A program made the translations under genes and the position numbers. Source: an uncultured Verrucomicrobia subdivision 3 bacterium (GTDB lineage Bacteria; Verrucomicrobiota; Verrucomicrobiia; Limisphaerales; UBA8199). From it: 33,506 nucleotides of DNA. Under the pieces are notes generated by a model, which saw nothing but the letters and a program-made list of their open reading frames with translations, did no database searches and had not been told where the DNA came from. This document shows positions 23,275 to 33,500 of this stretch, piece after piece (within the stretch, counting starts at the first letter, position 1; the number at the start of each line of letters is the position of its first letter). The DNA is taken from positions 1 to 33,506 of the forward strand of contig CAIWJG010000995.1 in NCBI GenBank assembly GCA_903912925.1, given 5' to 3'.

Positions 23275-23371
23275 GAAAGCAGAAATTGGGAAAGCAGAAA
23301 GCAGAAATAAGAAAGGGGGGGGGATGGAAAGTGCGGGTTTTTGGATTTCTGCTTTCCCAATTTCTGCTTTC
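23275..23371. repeat. Perfect 26-bp inverted repeat
   Basis: 23275-23300 (GAAAGCAGAAATTGGG then AAAGCAGAAA) is exactly complementary to 23346-23371. The arms are built from the smaller unit AAAGCAGAAA. A direct repeat of CTTCGCGT follows at 23374-23394. The element fills the gap between the pbpC stop and the PfkB start. It has no T-run in the minus-strand direction. Confidence 0.88.
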
Positions 23372-23463
23372 TTCTTCGCGTCTTCGCGTCTTCGCTGTTG
23401 GTTTAATGCGTAACCGTCAGTACCAGCGGGCACGCAACAACCAAATACCTATCAATATGATTC

Positions 23464-25839
23464 TCAGCGGGCCAGGACTTCCACCCACGTATGGGCTTGG
23501 GCTCCGGTCAGAGGGTCGCGGACGGTAATCCGGTGCCGGCCTTCTGCTAGCAGCGCAATTTGGTGCGCGCCTTCGCGAGCGAGTTCCAGCGAGTCGCTCT
23601 CCCATTGGACGTCTTCGGACCCCGTATTGCGCAAGACAATGCGTCCGCCTTGCTGTGGCAAATCCGGGTCGAGGTAAAGGATAGTCCCGGGCGGAGGGAA
23701 AAGGATGCGCAAGTCTTTGTGGGTGGGGGCAAGGACCGCGGTATCACCCAGCCAGTTGTCACCGCTAGCCAGCCAGTCCCGATATTCGTTACCCAGCCGA
23801 ACAGCGGGTTGTGGATAAACATGCACCGCCTCGTAATCATCCGGTCCTTCGAGAGGAGGAAGGTTGGACGCGATGAACTTTTCCCGGACCGCGCCCGGTC
23901 CTGGGGCGGCAGGCGGGTGACAGAGGCGCTTGCCCGTGACCGGGTGGATCCAGCACTCGACAATGTTCGTCGGCTTCGCATACCAGGTTGTGCCGTAACG
24001 CTCGTGCAAGTGATCCAGCAAGTCATGGAGCAGCGGCGCCGCTCCGGTGACACCGGACACATGTTCCATAGGAGACCCATCGAAATTCCCAACCCAGATG
24101 CCGACAGTAAACTCGGGGGTGTAGCCGAAAGCCCAGTTATCCCGGAAGTCCGAACTGGTCCCGGTCTTGCAGGCAGCGGGGAACTTAAACCGTAGAGGGG
24201 ATTCCACCCCAAACGCCAGAGCGCGCGCATCGCTATCACTCAGAATGTCGGCGATGACGTAGGCTGCGGCAAGGCTGGCCACTTGCCGAGAAGTCGAAGG
24301 CCTGGAATGGGCGCCCGATTGTTCCCACTGGCCGGCAGCATCCAGCACCATTCGGCACGGCTTGTATTCACCCAGACGAGCGAGACAGGCGTAGGCGTTG
24401 GCTAGTTCGAGCAGCCGCACTTCAGCGTTGCCGATGGTCAGGCCGAGGCCATAGTGCTCGGCCGGACGGTCGAGGGTGGTAAGCCCACACTGCCGCAACA
24501 GTTGCTGCAATGGCTCGGGGCCGCCCTGGGAGGCGAGGACTTTGACAGCCGAGATATTCAGCGAATTGGCGAGCGCAAGGCGGTAACGCATCGGTCCATA
24601 GCAATGCCGGTTATAGTTCACCGGGGCAAACAGACCCGTAGAGGTGGTGAACTCCGTCGGCACATCGGCCACAATCGTGGCCGGGGTGGCGCCATGCTCC
24701 AAGGCGAGCAAATAGGTGAAAGGTTTGAGCGCTGAACCTGGCGACCGCGGCGCCCAGGCCCCGTTGACCTGTCCGGCGCCGGGCGCAAAGTAGTTTGCGG
24801 AGCCGACCAACGCCAGCACATCACCGCTTTGGTTGTTGAGCACTACAATTGCGCCATCGGAGACGTGCTGAGCGCGCAGGCGCGACAGGTGCTGGCGCAG
24901 TGCCGTCTCCGCGAAACGGGTCAATGCCCTGTCGAGGGTCGTGCGGATTACGCCGGACCGCCCGGACGGTGGGGAATCGGACGGCTCCCCGAGAGCCAGC
25001 AGGAGATCGATGAAGTGCGGAGCTTCAAAGACCCGTCGGGCATTCGCCAGATGCGCTGGTTCCCGGATTGCGCGTTGCCACTGGTCTTCGGTTAGCCACC
25101 CTGCCTGACGCATCTGGCCAAGGATCCACCGCTGCCGTTTGACCGCCCGGCTAAAATGCGTGTGCGGGTTCAGTCGGGAAGGCGCTTGGGGCAGGGCAGC
25201 CAGCAAGGCGCACTCCGCGGGGGTCAGGTCGCTGAGCGGCTTGTTGAAGTAAAAGTCCGCAGCGGCAGCGCACCCACGGTTGAAGTTGCCGTAATCCAGC
25301 CGATTCAGGTACTCGGCGAGAATGCGTTGCTTGTCCCAGACCTGTTCCAACCGCAGGGCCTGCGCGGCTTCTAGCAACTTCGTCCGGAGGCTGCGCGGGC
25401 GTGGTTGCGCCAGCTTGATAAGCTGCTGAGCGATCGTGGACCCACCGGAGACGACATGACGGTGGTGCACCCACTGCCACGCGGCTCGAATGGTGGCCCG
25501 CCAATCCACCCCCGGATGGCGCCAGAACCGCCGGTCCTCTGCAGCCAGCGTGGCCTGCACCAGCGGCTGCGGGACTTCTGCGTACTGGACCACGCGACGG
25601 AAGGGAGCGCCGGACGGACGAACGACCCGCAAAGGCTGCCCGGCACGGTCCAGGAATTCCAATTCGGAAGCCTGATCCGCAAACAATGCGCTTGGCAAAG
25701 GCACGAGTGGAAGTGCCAGCCAGCCCGCCAGCCCAACCACACCGCCTCCGAGCACCGCCCACGCCGCACGACGCAGAGCCTTGCCCCGAACATGGTCTCG
25801 CCATGACCGTGTTCCTTCTCTGTGCTGGTGTTCTGCCAC
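23464..25839 (-). CDS. pbpC: Penicillin-binding protein 1C (glycosyltransferase/transpeptidase)
   Basis: About 791 residues from a GTG at 25839, preceded by GAGG seven bases upstream; a longer open frame to 26061 overlaps the macroglobulin gene and is not used. A membrane anchor lies at about 26-48. The GT51 domain shows AAEDRRFWRHPGVD (catalytic E101), GGSTIAQQLIKL and RILAEYLNRLDYGN. The transpeptidase domain has SxxK (S369-ALK in PGSALKPF), SLN (426-428) and KTGTSS (558-563), so both activities look intact. The C-terminus (FPPPGTILYLDPDLP onward) is the BiPBP_C domain typical of PBP1C. The gene begins 28 bp after the macroglobulin stop. PBP1C and bacterial macroglobulin are a known pair, thought to repair peptidoglycan after an outer-membrane breach. 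Confidence 0.93.
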   Translation of the reverse strand: MAEHQHREGTRSWRDHVRGKALRRAAWAVLGGGVVGLAGWLALPLVPLPSALFADQASELEFLDRAGQPLRVVRPSGAPFRRVVQYAEVPQPLVQATLAAEDRRFWRHPGVDWRATIRAAWQWVHHRHVVSGGSTIAQQLIKLAQPRPRSLRTKLLEAAQALRLEQVWDKQRILAEYLNRLDYGNFNRGCAAAADFYFNKPLSDLTPAECALLAALPQAPSRLNPHTHFSRAVKRQRWILGQMRQAGWLTEDQWQRAIREPAHLANARRVFEAPHFIDLLLALGEPSDSPPSGRSGVIRTTLDRALTRFAETALRQHLSRLRAQHVSDGAIVVLNNQSGDVLALVGSANYFAPGAGQVNGAWAPRSPGSALKPFTYLLALEHGATPATIVADVPTEFTTSTGLFAPVNYNRHCYGPMRYRLALANSLNISAVKVLASQGGPEPLQQLLRQCGLTTLDRPAEHYGLGLTIGNAEVRLLELANAYACLARLGEYKPCRMVLDAAGQWEQSGAHSRPSTSRQVASLAAAYVIADILSDSDARALAFGVESPLRFKFPAACKTGTSSDFRDNWAFGYTPEFTVGIWVGNFDGSPMEHVSGVTGAAPLLHDLLDHLHERYGTTWYAKPTNIVECWIHPVTGKRLCHPPAAPGPGAVREKFIASNLPPLEGPDDYEAVHVYPQPAVRLGNEYRDWLASGDNWLGDTAVLAPTHKDLRILFPPPGTILYLDPDLPQQGGRIVLRNTGSEDVQWESDSLELAREGAHQIALLAEGRHRITVRDPLTGAQAHTWVEVLAR

Positions 25840-25867
25840 GCTTACACCTCGCTTGGGACTATAGGGC

Positions 25868-28800
25868 TCACTGCGCCCCCTGGCTTGATACCGATTGTGT
25901 CCCCGACAGCCCATAGCGTTCCGGATGATACATTTCCTCCACTTTGGCTGCTGGCGCCGTGACCGTGCCAGCAGCCCGTGCCCTGGCAACGTAGCGCAGC
26001 GTGTAAGTCCCCGGGGCAACCCAGTCGGCAAAATACAAACAGCGATCTTTGCGAATCTCACGGAAGCTGCTCATCCATTCCGCGTCGCTACCCGTTACAG
26101 AGCTGACGGGGCCCGCCGCTTGTGTTTTGAACTCGGGATTTACGGCTTCGAGAACAGAAGGCAGGGCATCATCAATTGCGACGTAACGGGCTGCTTCGTG
26201 AACAGATAGTTTGAGGGTGACCAGAACCCGGTCGCCGACTCTGAGACCGCGCAAGTCTTGTGGGTGGTTCTCGTCATCGAGCCGCTCATAAGAACGCTGC
26301 AAGCCGAAGCCCTGATCCTGCCTGGGTTGCTGATTTGCGGGGGGGCGAGCTTCGATCATGACGCTGGTGTAGAGGCGGTTGCTGGTACTGTTGACGAGAG
26401 TCAGGGCCGCTCCGGCCAGGTTTGTAATGGCCATTGTATGGGTGAATAGATTTGTCTGGCCGTCCAGGCGGAAAGCAACCGTTTGCTCACCCACCTTCAA
26501 TCCGCCTTCCGCAGGCTGCATTTTCCCTTCCACCCGCCTAGCGTACTCCGTCAACGCGAGCAGAGCCCATGCGTCGCCTTGCGTGGTGCCCCAATGCGCC
26601 TTTTGCTGTTCCCGCATCAGGTCGCTCACTAACCCGTCAACCTCGGGGTCGTCGGGTCGATAATGAATCCATGCCAATAGACGGACCGCCTCTGCTCGTG
26701 CGGAGCAGCCGAATCGCACATCCCTGTTGCGCTGCGAAGCGGGGCCAGGATGAAGCAACTCGCCGATCATCTGGGCCGGCCCCTGGCTTTCGGCAATCGC
26801 CAGCGCCAGCAACGCCTTATCCTCGGCGCCAAGCTTCTCGCGCAGAGAATAGAGTTTCTCGTGGTAGGCTGGCTCAGCCTTGCCGGCGAGCGCCAGGGCA
26901 TAGAGCCCCAGGCAACAATCGGCAAGGTCGGGGTCGGCAGCGCCGGCAGAGCGCAACTGCTGCTGCAGGTAAGTCATCAGGGAAGCAAACTCTTCTTTGG
27001 ACACCTCAAAGCCCTGGCGCTGAGCCAACGCCAGTACCATGCCCCCGTATGCGCTGGCCCACAACATCGGCTCCCTGGCCCGCGGCCAGTACCCCAGCCC
27101 ACCGGATGTCGTCTGCATTGAAAAGAGACGAGCTACCCCGGCACGGATCGCAAGCTCCATATCATTTGTGCCCTGGCGCAAGAACGGCAGCAGGCTGGGT
27201 GAGTCGCCCAACACAATCCAAGGGAGCATGCTCGATCCTGTCTGCTCGGCGCAGCCGTATGGGTAATGCAGAAGCTGCGAGGCCGCCTCGCGCAGGCAGT
27301 TGAGGCGGGTGTTGGAAATATTGACGGTAATCGTGCCCTGGCCCGCCAGAAGCAGGGGATTTGCCTGGGCCAGCAGGTTGGTCTGGGAATCCGTGGCGTG
27401 ACCGAGGAGGACTTCGCGCAGCATCGGGACGACGTGTCCGACCTCGAGCAGGCTTTGCACTTCGTCGGTGAACTTGTCGGCGGTGGGGTCGGCGAAGCGG
27501 GCCTTCCAGATCCACTTGGTGGTCCCCGTATCGACGAGTTCGACGGGAAACTCGACCACCGCTAGACCATGGGCTGGAACAGAGACCCGTTGGGTCAGCG
27601 TTCGGCCCGGCTCGCGCGCGGTTGCCCGGCTGTCCAGTTCAAGTGAGACGTCCACATCGCCGCCTGACGCAGTTTGATTCTGGATGAGGCCGCGCGCGAC
27701 CAGGTGATCGGTGATGTTCGCGAAGGCCGGCAACGCAGGCTCGATGACCAGCGGCTTACTCACTTGGAATGCGGATTGCCCGCTTCCGAAGCGGCTGTTG
27801 GCCGTATGGGCCACCGCGAGAAGCCGATAGCGCGTCAGGCTGTCGGGTGCCGCAAAGCGGCCGGTGACACGTCCTTGAGCGTCGGTGGTCAAAGTGGCGT
27901 TCCAGTAAGCGCAGGCGAGAAAGTTATTGCGCACGCGATCTATTCCACCCCCGCCGCCAAGATAGCCCTTGTTTTCAAAGCGTAACTCGGCCGGGTTTTC
28001 CGCTAACAGAATGGGCAGCGACACGCTTGTCACTACAGTTCGCGGGATTGGCGCATAGAAGAAACCGTGAGGGTCAGGCAGCTCGTAGGCGGTCAGGTGC
28101 AGGATTCCGTCATCCACTGCGTACAACACCACCTCGGCTCCGGATACGGGCTGGCCGGCTGCGTCAGCGACCTGGACGACCACCTGGACTGGCTGACCCG
28201 GGAGATAATTTGTCATCCCGGGCGCAACCGTAACCGCCAGCCGGGTCTGCGGATCGGCAACGGCCAGTTCGCAGGAACCGAGACGGTAGTCCGGTTCCTT
28301 GATCTTGCGCGGGCATTCATCAGCCCCGCGCACGAGGGTGACAGAGACAAATACGTTCGGCACGTCCCCCGGGTTCAAGGGCACGCGAATGGAAGGAGCA
28401 TTCCCGTCCAGGCGGATCGTGAACGAGCGCAGCACCTTTTCGCGTTCCACGCTTACGAAGGCCGTGCCGCTGAAGGGAGCCTCGACGAGAATTTGAGCCG
28501 CATCTCCCGGCGCATACGTCTTCCGATCAGGCTTAAGCATGAGTTGCACGTCGCTGTGGTAATTCCATCCAAGGGACGCCGGGGCCGACACATCAAATTC
28601 CAACGAGCTGATTACCGGGCGCCCGCCGGCGTCCTGGGCTTTGACTTCGACGCGGTAATGACCGGCTGGCAGGGTCGGCAACCCCGGAATCCGGTTGCCG
28701 ACGACCTCGCTGGCGGGCACGGGGGGCATTTGGATCGGCTGCACCACGAACTCCGCTTGCAGCACATTCGTGACGACGGACTCGCTGCGGTAGCGAACTG

Positions 28801-31603
28801 TCCGGCCGGCACCCTGAATACGGACCGGGTGCCAATCAATGCGTTGCAGCGTCAGGTGGGCTGCCACAGTGGCCGGCCAGGGCTGACCGTCGGCCCGCAC
28901 CGCTGCGATTTCCAGTGGCAGCGACTGTCCCGCCGGCAACACCTCCCCTCCCGACCGCAAGCCCAGATAGAAGTCCGAACTATGCCGCACAAACTCAATC
29001 CGCTGTGACAAGGTCTGCTGGTTAAGGTCTGTCACCTCGACCAGCAGCGACCCGAGCCGCGGTTTCGGAGTGGCGTTGTTGATTGGCAGCTCCGGAGCAA
29101 TGACCAAATTGCTAGAACTGCCGAGCACCCCCTGACCATTGAGGGCAGTCGAGAGCCCGCCACGACCATAGCGGAGCTCAGAGTCGGCAGACGTAAACCT
29201 GAAGCCGTCGAATCCCTCCGGCTTGAATTCCGTATCTTCGGCTTCGAGCCACCATTTAACCTGCGCGCGGGAAAGTGCCTTGCCGAACAAGTACCGTGCG
29301 GACACCGGGACCGCAATGTTCTCATCTGGACCAAAGGCAGGCTTGGATTGAAGCATGACCTCGAAGGCATTGGGCTGGAAGTCCTCGACTAGAAACTCGT
29401 AGCTATAATCATTTGTGCCCAGATGGAGCCGGGCCGAGTAGGAACCGCGCACGCCGAGTGGCAGTTGGATTGAAACTGAACAGGCACCCGCGGAACTGAA
29501 CACCGCGTTGGTTTGAAAGAGCTGGCGATCGCGCGCGTCAACACAATGCAGCGTGCCGGTCAGGCCGGCGGGAACACTCAAGCCCAGATCCCCCCAATCG
29601 CGCACCAAAGCTTCCAAGTGTAACTGCTCACCTGGACGGTACACGTTCCGATCGCTAAACAGCATCACGCGCCGCGCAGCCTGTGCCTCCGTTGTCCCTC
29701 CGAAGGAGCCCTCGAGGCTATCAAGCAATTCCTGGCCGGCCAACAGTTTGGCCGCGTGGAAGTCGTCGCCGAGCTGAACCGCGATCCACGCGGCGTTCGT
29801 ACGGGCTGCCAAGTGAGCGAGGCCGCTGGCATCGGTGATCGCTTCCTGCAAGGGTTCGTTCTCGTCGGTGAACAGCCTGGCGGCAGCGCCTGGAACGGCT
29901 TGGCCGCTGCTATGCGAGAAAACGAACACCTCCAACCCGGTTCGGCCCTGCTTCCATACGAGGCCCAAGTCAGTCAGTTGGATGATTGCCTGTGTGCCGA
30001 GCGCCGGCGCAGGATCCGATTTGTCAGCCACTCGCTCCGCATCCAGGAACACCACTCCCGTCTTCCGCCCCGACAGCAGCCGGTCCCAGTCCAGGTCGAG
30101 CTTCTTCGCCACGTCGGGCTCGGCGCCCAAGGCGAATTGCTCCTCAAAGACGGTCCGGCCGGGAACCAGGTTGTAGTCTAAAGCACGGAAGGGTTCCTCC
30201 CACCAGCTATTGCCGTCGCCTCTTTCGTTGTGGGAGGCACGATAGCTGGCGTATCCCCGCAAGGCGTGGATGGCGGTGTGCGGGTCCAGCAACTTGGCGC
30301 GGAGCCGCGCCTGGGGGACGTTTACGGCCAGCAGGGGGAAGGTTCGCCTCCCGCCCGCCAGTTGATCGCCGGCGAGGGCCGGGAAATAGAGCCGGGGCGC
30401 GACCCGCGGCATCACCAGCGTGAAGGTATTCGAGGCGGCCAGTCGGAATCCTTCCGACGACTTGAAGTCTGGACGCAGTTGGAGCGTGTATGCCGTTTCT
30501 CCCCGGAAGGCCCCGCGCAGCACCAGACTGCGCCACTCGGCCTGCACCGTAAGGTTCGACGGACTGGGAGTGATTGCCAGCCAGTCGGCAGGATGGTTCG
30601 TGATCGTCTCCGGGACCGGCTTGGAGAAGGTGAGCCGGACTGACGGGCTGGACAGGATGAGGTTGCGGGCGCTGAGGTCGGTTACCACGAAAGGAGTAAT
30701 GTCTCCGATAGGAACCTCGGATGATTCGCGCAAGCGCGAAGAGTGATTCGCGCTGGGGAGACCGGCGCCGACCTCCAGTTTCCAGCCTTTGCCCAGCGGC
30801 AAGGCCGAGCGGGGCGTCGCGATCAGCAGATTGGCGACTGGATTGGTTGGGGTCCTGCTGGCGGCGCTCTCGACTGCTGCGGGACCGGAATTGGTGGCCC
30901 GCTCGAACTGTTCTGCCCAGGTGCGTAAGGAGCCTGGAGCTCCCAACTCGTAGCCGACCTCTTCCCGTGTGCCTTGCCGGACATCGGCGGCGATGCGATG
31001 CGGACCTCCGTCGCTGAAGCACAGGAAGCGCTGCGCCTCCTCCGCCCGGACTTCGGCATTGAACACGAGCTTAATCTCCGGCTCCGACGACACATTACTG
31101 TTGGCCTGCCGCGGCCAGATGGCAGTCAGGCCGAAGGACGGGGTGGTCACGGTCCGGCGGAGTGCCCCCCTGGCTGGTTGGCCGTCGGCGCACCGCAGTC
31201 CCGAGCGCAGGCTTAATACATACTTCCGATCCAACGCCAGCGGCTCCGAGGGCACGAATACTCCGCTGTGCGCGCTTAGCCACGTGAAAACTCCCGCCAC
31301 CGGCGGGGTCATGACCAACGGGCAGTTGGTGGCAGGAATCCCAACGGCACTCTCCGTGACCATGGCTGGTTCGAATCTCAGCTCGAACCTCATGGCTGGC
31401 GTCGGGGCCTGCGAGCTCATCACCAACTCGACGCCCTCAGACCGATCCGGCGCCTGCCGGCATCCGGCGAGCATGACGCCGAGAATTGCCAGCGCGGCAA
31501 TGTGGGTAAATTCGTTTACGCGGCGGTGGCGTGGTATGGAGGGCTGGGCTAAGGATTCCGGGGCAGGGTGAACTGGAGTGATTGGATAGCTTGCTGTGTG
31601 CAT
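25868..31603 (-). CDS. Bacterial alpha-2-macroglobulin, thioester-containing lipoprotein
   Basis: About 1,911 residues from ATG 31603. The open frame extends to 31852, but the added residues show no signal. The lipoprotein signal ends AALAILGVMLAGC, so the mature protein is lipid-anchored. A series of macroglobulin-like beta domains follows, with the bait region and then the thioester domain: YPYGCAEQTGSSMLPW, Cys at about residue 1451 (codon 27251-27253). CAEQ is the CxEQ motif that traps proteases covalently. Alpha-helical toroid segments (GGLGYWPRAREPMLWASAYG) and a C-terminal receptor-like domain (LRGLRVGDRVLVTLKLSV) follow. It should inhibit proteases entering the periplasm. Its partner pbpC follows 28 bp downstream. 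Length slightly exceeds E. coli YfhM (about 1,650). Confidence 0.93.
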   Translation of the reverse strand: MHTASYPITPVHPAPESLAQPSIPRHRRVNEFTHIAALAILGVMLAGCRQAPDRSEGVELVMSSQAPTPAMRFELRFEPAMVTESAVGIPATNCPLVMTPPVAGVFTWLSAHSGVFVPSEPLALDRKYVLSLRSGLRCADGQPARGALRRTVTTPSFGLTAIWPRQANSNVSSEPEIKLVFNAEVRAEEAQRFLCFSDGGPHRIAADVRQGTREEVGYELGAPGSLRTWAEQFERATNSGPAAVESAASRTPTNPVANLLIATPRSALPLGKGWKLEVGAGLPSANHSSRLRESSEVPIGDITPFVVTDLSARNLILSSPSVRLTFSKPVPETITNHPADWLAITPSPSNLTVQAEWRSLVLRGAFRGETAYTLQLRPDFKSSEGFRLAASNTFTLVMPRVAPRLYFPALAGDQLAGGRRTFPLLAVNVPQARLRAKLLDPHTAIHALRGYASYRASHNERGDGNSWWEEPFRALDYNLVPGRTVFEEQFALGAEPDVAKKLDLDWDRLLSGRKTGVVFLDAERVADKSDPAPALGTQAIIQLTDLGLVWKQGRTGLEVFVFSHSSGQAVPGAAARLFTDENEPLQEAITDASGLAHLAARTNAAWIAVQLGDDFHAAKLLAGQELLDSLEGSFGGTTEAQAARRVMLFSDRNVYRPGEQLHLEALVRDWGDLGLSVPAGLTGTLHCVDARDRQLFQTNAVFSSAGACSVSIQLPLGVRGSYSARLHLGTNDYSYEFLVEDFQPNAFEVMLQSKPAFGPDENIAVPVSARYLFGKALSRAQVKWWLEAEDTEFKPEGFDGFRFTSADSELRYGRGGLSTALNGQGVLGSSSNLVIAPELPINNATPKPRLGSLLVEVTDLNQQTLSQRIEFVRHSSDFYLGLRSGGEVLPAGQSLPLEIAAVRADGQPWPATVAAHLTLQRIDWHPVRIQGAGRTVRYRSESVVTNVLQAEFVVQPIQMPPVPASEVVGNRIPGLPTLPAGHYRVEVKAQDAGGRPVISSLEFDVSAPASLGWNYHSDVQLMLKPDRKTYAPGDAAQILVEAPFSGTAFVSVEREKVLRSFTIRLDGNAPSIRVPLNPGDVPNVFVSVTLVRGADECPRKIKEPDYRLGSCELAVADPQTRLAVTVAPGMTNYLPGQPVQVVVQVADAAGQPVSGAEVVLYAVDDGILHLTAYELPDPHGFFYAPIPRTVVTSVSLPILLAENPAELRFENKGYLGGGGGIDRVRNNFLACAYWNATLTTDAQGRVTGRFAAPDSLTRYRLLAVAHTANSRFGSGQSAFQVSKPLVIEPALPAFANITDHLVARGLIQNQTASGGDVDVSLELDSRATAREPGRTLTQRVSVPAHGLAVVEFPVELVDTGTTKWIWKARFADPTADKFTDEVQSLLEVGHVVPMLREVLLGHATDSQTNLLAQANPLLLAGQGTITVNISNTRLNCLREAASQLLHYPYGCAEQTGSSMLPWIVLGDSPSLLPFLRQGTNDMELAIRAGVARLFSMQTTSGGLGYWPRAREPMLWASAYGGMVLALAQRQGFEVSKEEFASLMTYLQQQLRSAGAADPDLADCCLGLYALALAGKAEPAYHEKLYSLREKLGAEDKALLALAIAESQGPAQMIGELLHPGPASQRNRDVRFGCSARAEAVRLLAWIHYRPDDPEVDGLVSDLMREQQKAHWGTTQGDAWALLALTEYARRVEGKMQPAEGGLKVGEQTVAFRLDGQTNLFTHTMAITNLAGAALTLVNSTSNRLYTSVMIEARPPANQQPRQDQGFGLQRSYERLDDENHPQDLRGLRVGDRVLVTLKLSVHEAARYVAIDDALPSVLEAVNPEFKTQAAGPVSSVTGSDAEWMSSFREIRKDRCLYFADWVAPGTYTLRYVARARAAGTVTAPAAKVEEMYHPERYGLSGTQSVSSQGAQ

Positions 31604-31941
31604 GGCGATGATTGTTTCATTGTGTTTATTCGTTCTATTGGGCCATGGCGCAGCCGGAAATCTGTACAGCGTAAACCAAAGGATACACCAAGGCTCTATC
31701 TTCCTTGCACCTTGCTCTGTTGAGGAAGCCAGGACGGGATGCAGGTTGTTGCCGCCCGAATACTCTTCGGCCAGCAACCCGAGTTTACGCCAAACCCAGT
31801 CTCGTGTCCAAGGTTTTCTGCCGGTCGGGGAGAGGAAGCGCAGAGGGCGCAAGACTGGATTCTTCTCGGGGTGATTTTACCCTGCAAATCCGGGCCTTCC
31901 GTATATCGCTTCATACCTACAACGCAGCCTGCCTCTCATTA

Positions 31942-32022
31942 ACACCCCACTTGAGTGGGGTGTGGGCGGTGGTCTCGGCGTCGGAACCGCTTCAGCGGTT
32001 TACCCACCGCCGTAATCCGAGA
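31942..32022. repeat. Palindrome and crossing complementary segments
   Basis: A perfect 10-bp inverted repeat (31942-31951 with 31954-31963) has only two bases between its arms. Next, GGCGGTGG (31965-31972) complements CCACCGCC (32004-32011), TCTCGG (31973-31978) complements CCGAGA (32017-32022), and AACCGC/GCGGTT (31985-31990, 31995-32000) forms an inner hairpin. The first two pairings cross, so a pseudoknot is possible in RNA. Confidence 0.6.
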
Positions 32023-32051
32023 TCCAAACACGCAACCGGTAAGCCCCAGAG

Positions 32052-32072
32052 TGAAACGTGAAACGTGAAGGG
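32052..32072. repeat. GTGAAAC heptamer repeat, second copy
   Basis: Two perfect GTGAAAC units and a partial third (GTGAAGG), matching the array at 2306-2333 inside the antiporter gene. An inverted copy of the unit (TCACGTTTCAC) lies at 32136-32146. Confidence 0.88.
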
Positions 32073-32221
32073 AATCCGAAATCGTAGCCCAGTGAAGTAA
32101 AGGAATGACTTCACGGGGCTAGCCGGCAACCCGCATCACGTTTCACATTTATTTCCCCGGCAATTTCGCTTGCAGGAGTACCCGCGAAAAAGGTAGAGTG
32201 CCGTAGTAGTCGCCTTAACCT

Positions 32222-33064
<843 letters not shown>

Positions 33065-33086
33065 GCCGGCTCCGACGGGTCGCCCG

Positions 33087-33449
33087 ATGCGAATCATTCT
33101 CACAATCTGGCTGGCCGTGATGGCTGTCCTGGTGCTTGGTGGTTGCAAGAAGAGCAGCCCGGTCGGTCCGGTTGCCGCTGACTTCAAGGCCTTCGATAAC
33201 GCAACACCAGAGGTTAAGCAAGTTTGGCAAGCCGCCTTGGAGGCCGATCACACCAACGATTACGCCAAGGGTCTTACCCTTTATTACTCCCTGCCGGGCG
33301 GGGACATCACCCCAGAGCAGCGTGAAGCTGTCGGGAGGCTTTCGACGGGCTTGAATCAGCGCTTGTTGGACGCCGTCCAAAAGGGGGATGCCGCGGCGCA
33401 AGCAGCTCTGCAGGAACTGCGCCAGGGCGCCCGCAACCGTGGGCGGTAG
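33087..33449 (+). CDS. Small lipoprotein downstream of pseudopilin (120 aa)
   Basis: A 120-residue protein with a clear lipoprotein signal (MRIILTIWLAVMAVLVLGGC, Cys at residue 20). The mature part is soluble, mainly helical and rich in Ala, Gln, Asp and Lys (for example TPEVKQVWQAALEADHTNDYA and ITPEQREAVGRLSTGLNQRL; described by type, with no family recognised). The longer reading frame starting at 32445 overlaps the pseudopilin in another frame and is not used. The 22-bp spacing suggests co-transcription with the pseudopilin. The helical, TPR-like pattern is suggestive only. Confidence 0.8.
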   Translation: MRIILTIWLAVMAVLVLGGCKKSSPVGPVAADFKAFDNATPEVKQVWQAALEADHTNDYAKGLTLYYSLPGGDITPEQREAVGRLSTGLNQRLLDAVQKGDAAAQAALQELRQGARNRGR

Positions 33450-33473
33450 GCCCGGATATTTCACACCCCCGAA

Positions 33474-33500
33474 CGCCGCGTGAGGGCACGCGGCCTACAG
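33474..33500 (-). repeat. REP-like hairpin, copy 2 (GTAG-headed)
   Basis: Near-identical to 6347-6374: stem GCCGCGTG/CACGCGGC (33475-33482 with 33487-33494), a four-base loop, and GTAG at the head on the minus strand. It lies about 25 bp after the lipoprotein stop. Confidence 0.85.

Larger units (their letters stand above)
31604..32221. other. 618-bp divergent intergenic region with palindromes and repeats
   Basis: Lies between the macroglobulin (minus) and pseudopilin (plus) genes. No conserved ORF is seen. It holds a perfect palindrome ACACCCCACTTGAGTGGGG (31942-31963), a nested set of complementary segments at 31965-32022, the heptamer array at 32052-32072 and an inverted partner TCACGTTTCAC at 32136-32146. 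No strong promoter for either gene could be assigned by eye. Confidence 0.55.

Noticed and set aside
31604..31852. N-terminal extension of the macroglobulin
   Set aside because: It places 83 non-signal residues before a good lipoprotein signal that works from ATG 31603.
32158..32173. Sigma-54-like promoter (GG...TTGCA) before the pseudopilin
   Set aside because: The GG and GC are separated by 11 bases instead of 10, so it does not fit the rigid -24/-12 spacing.
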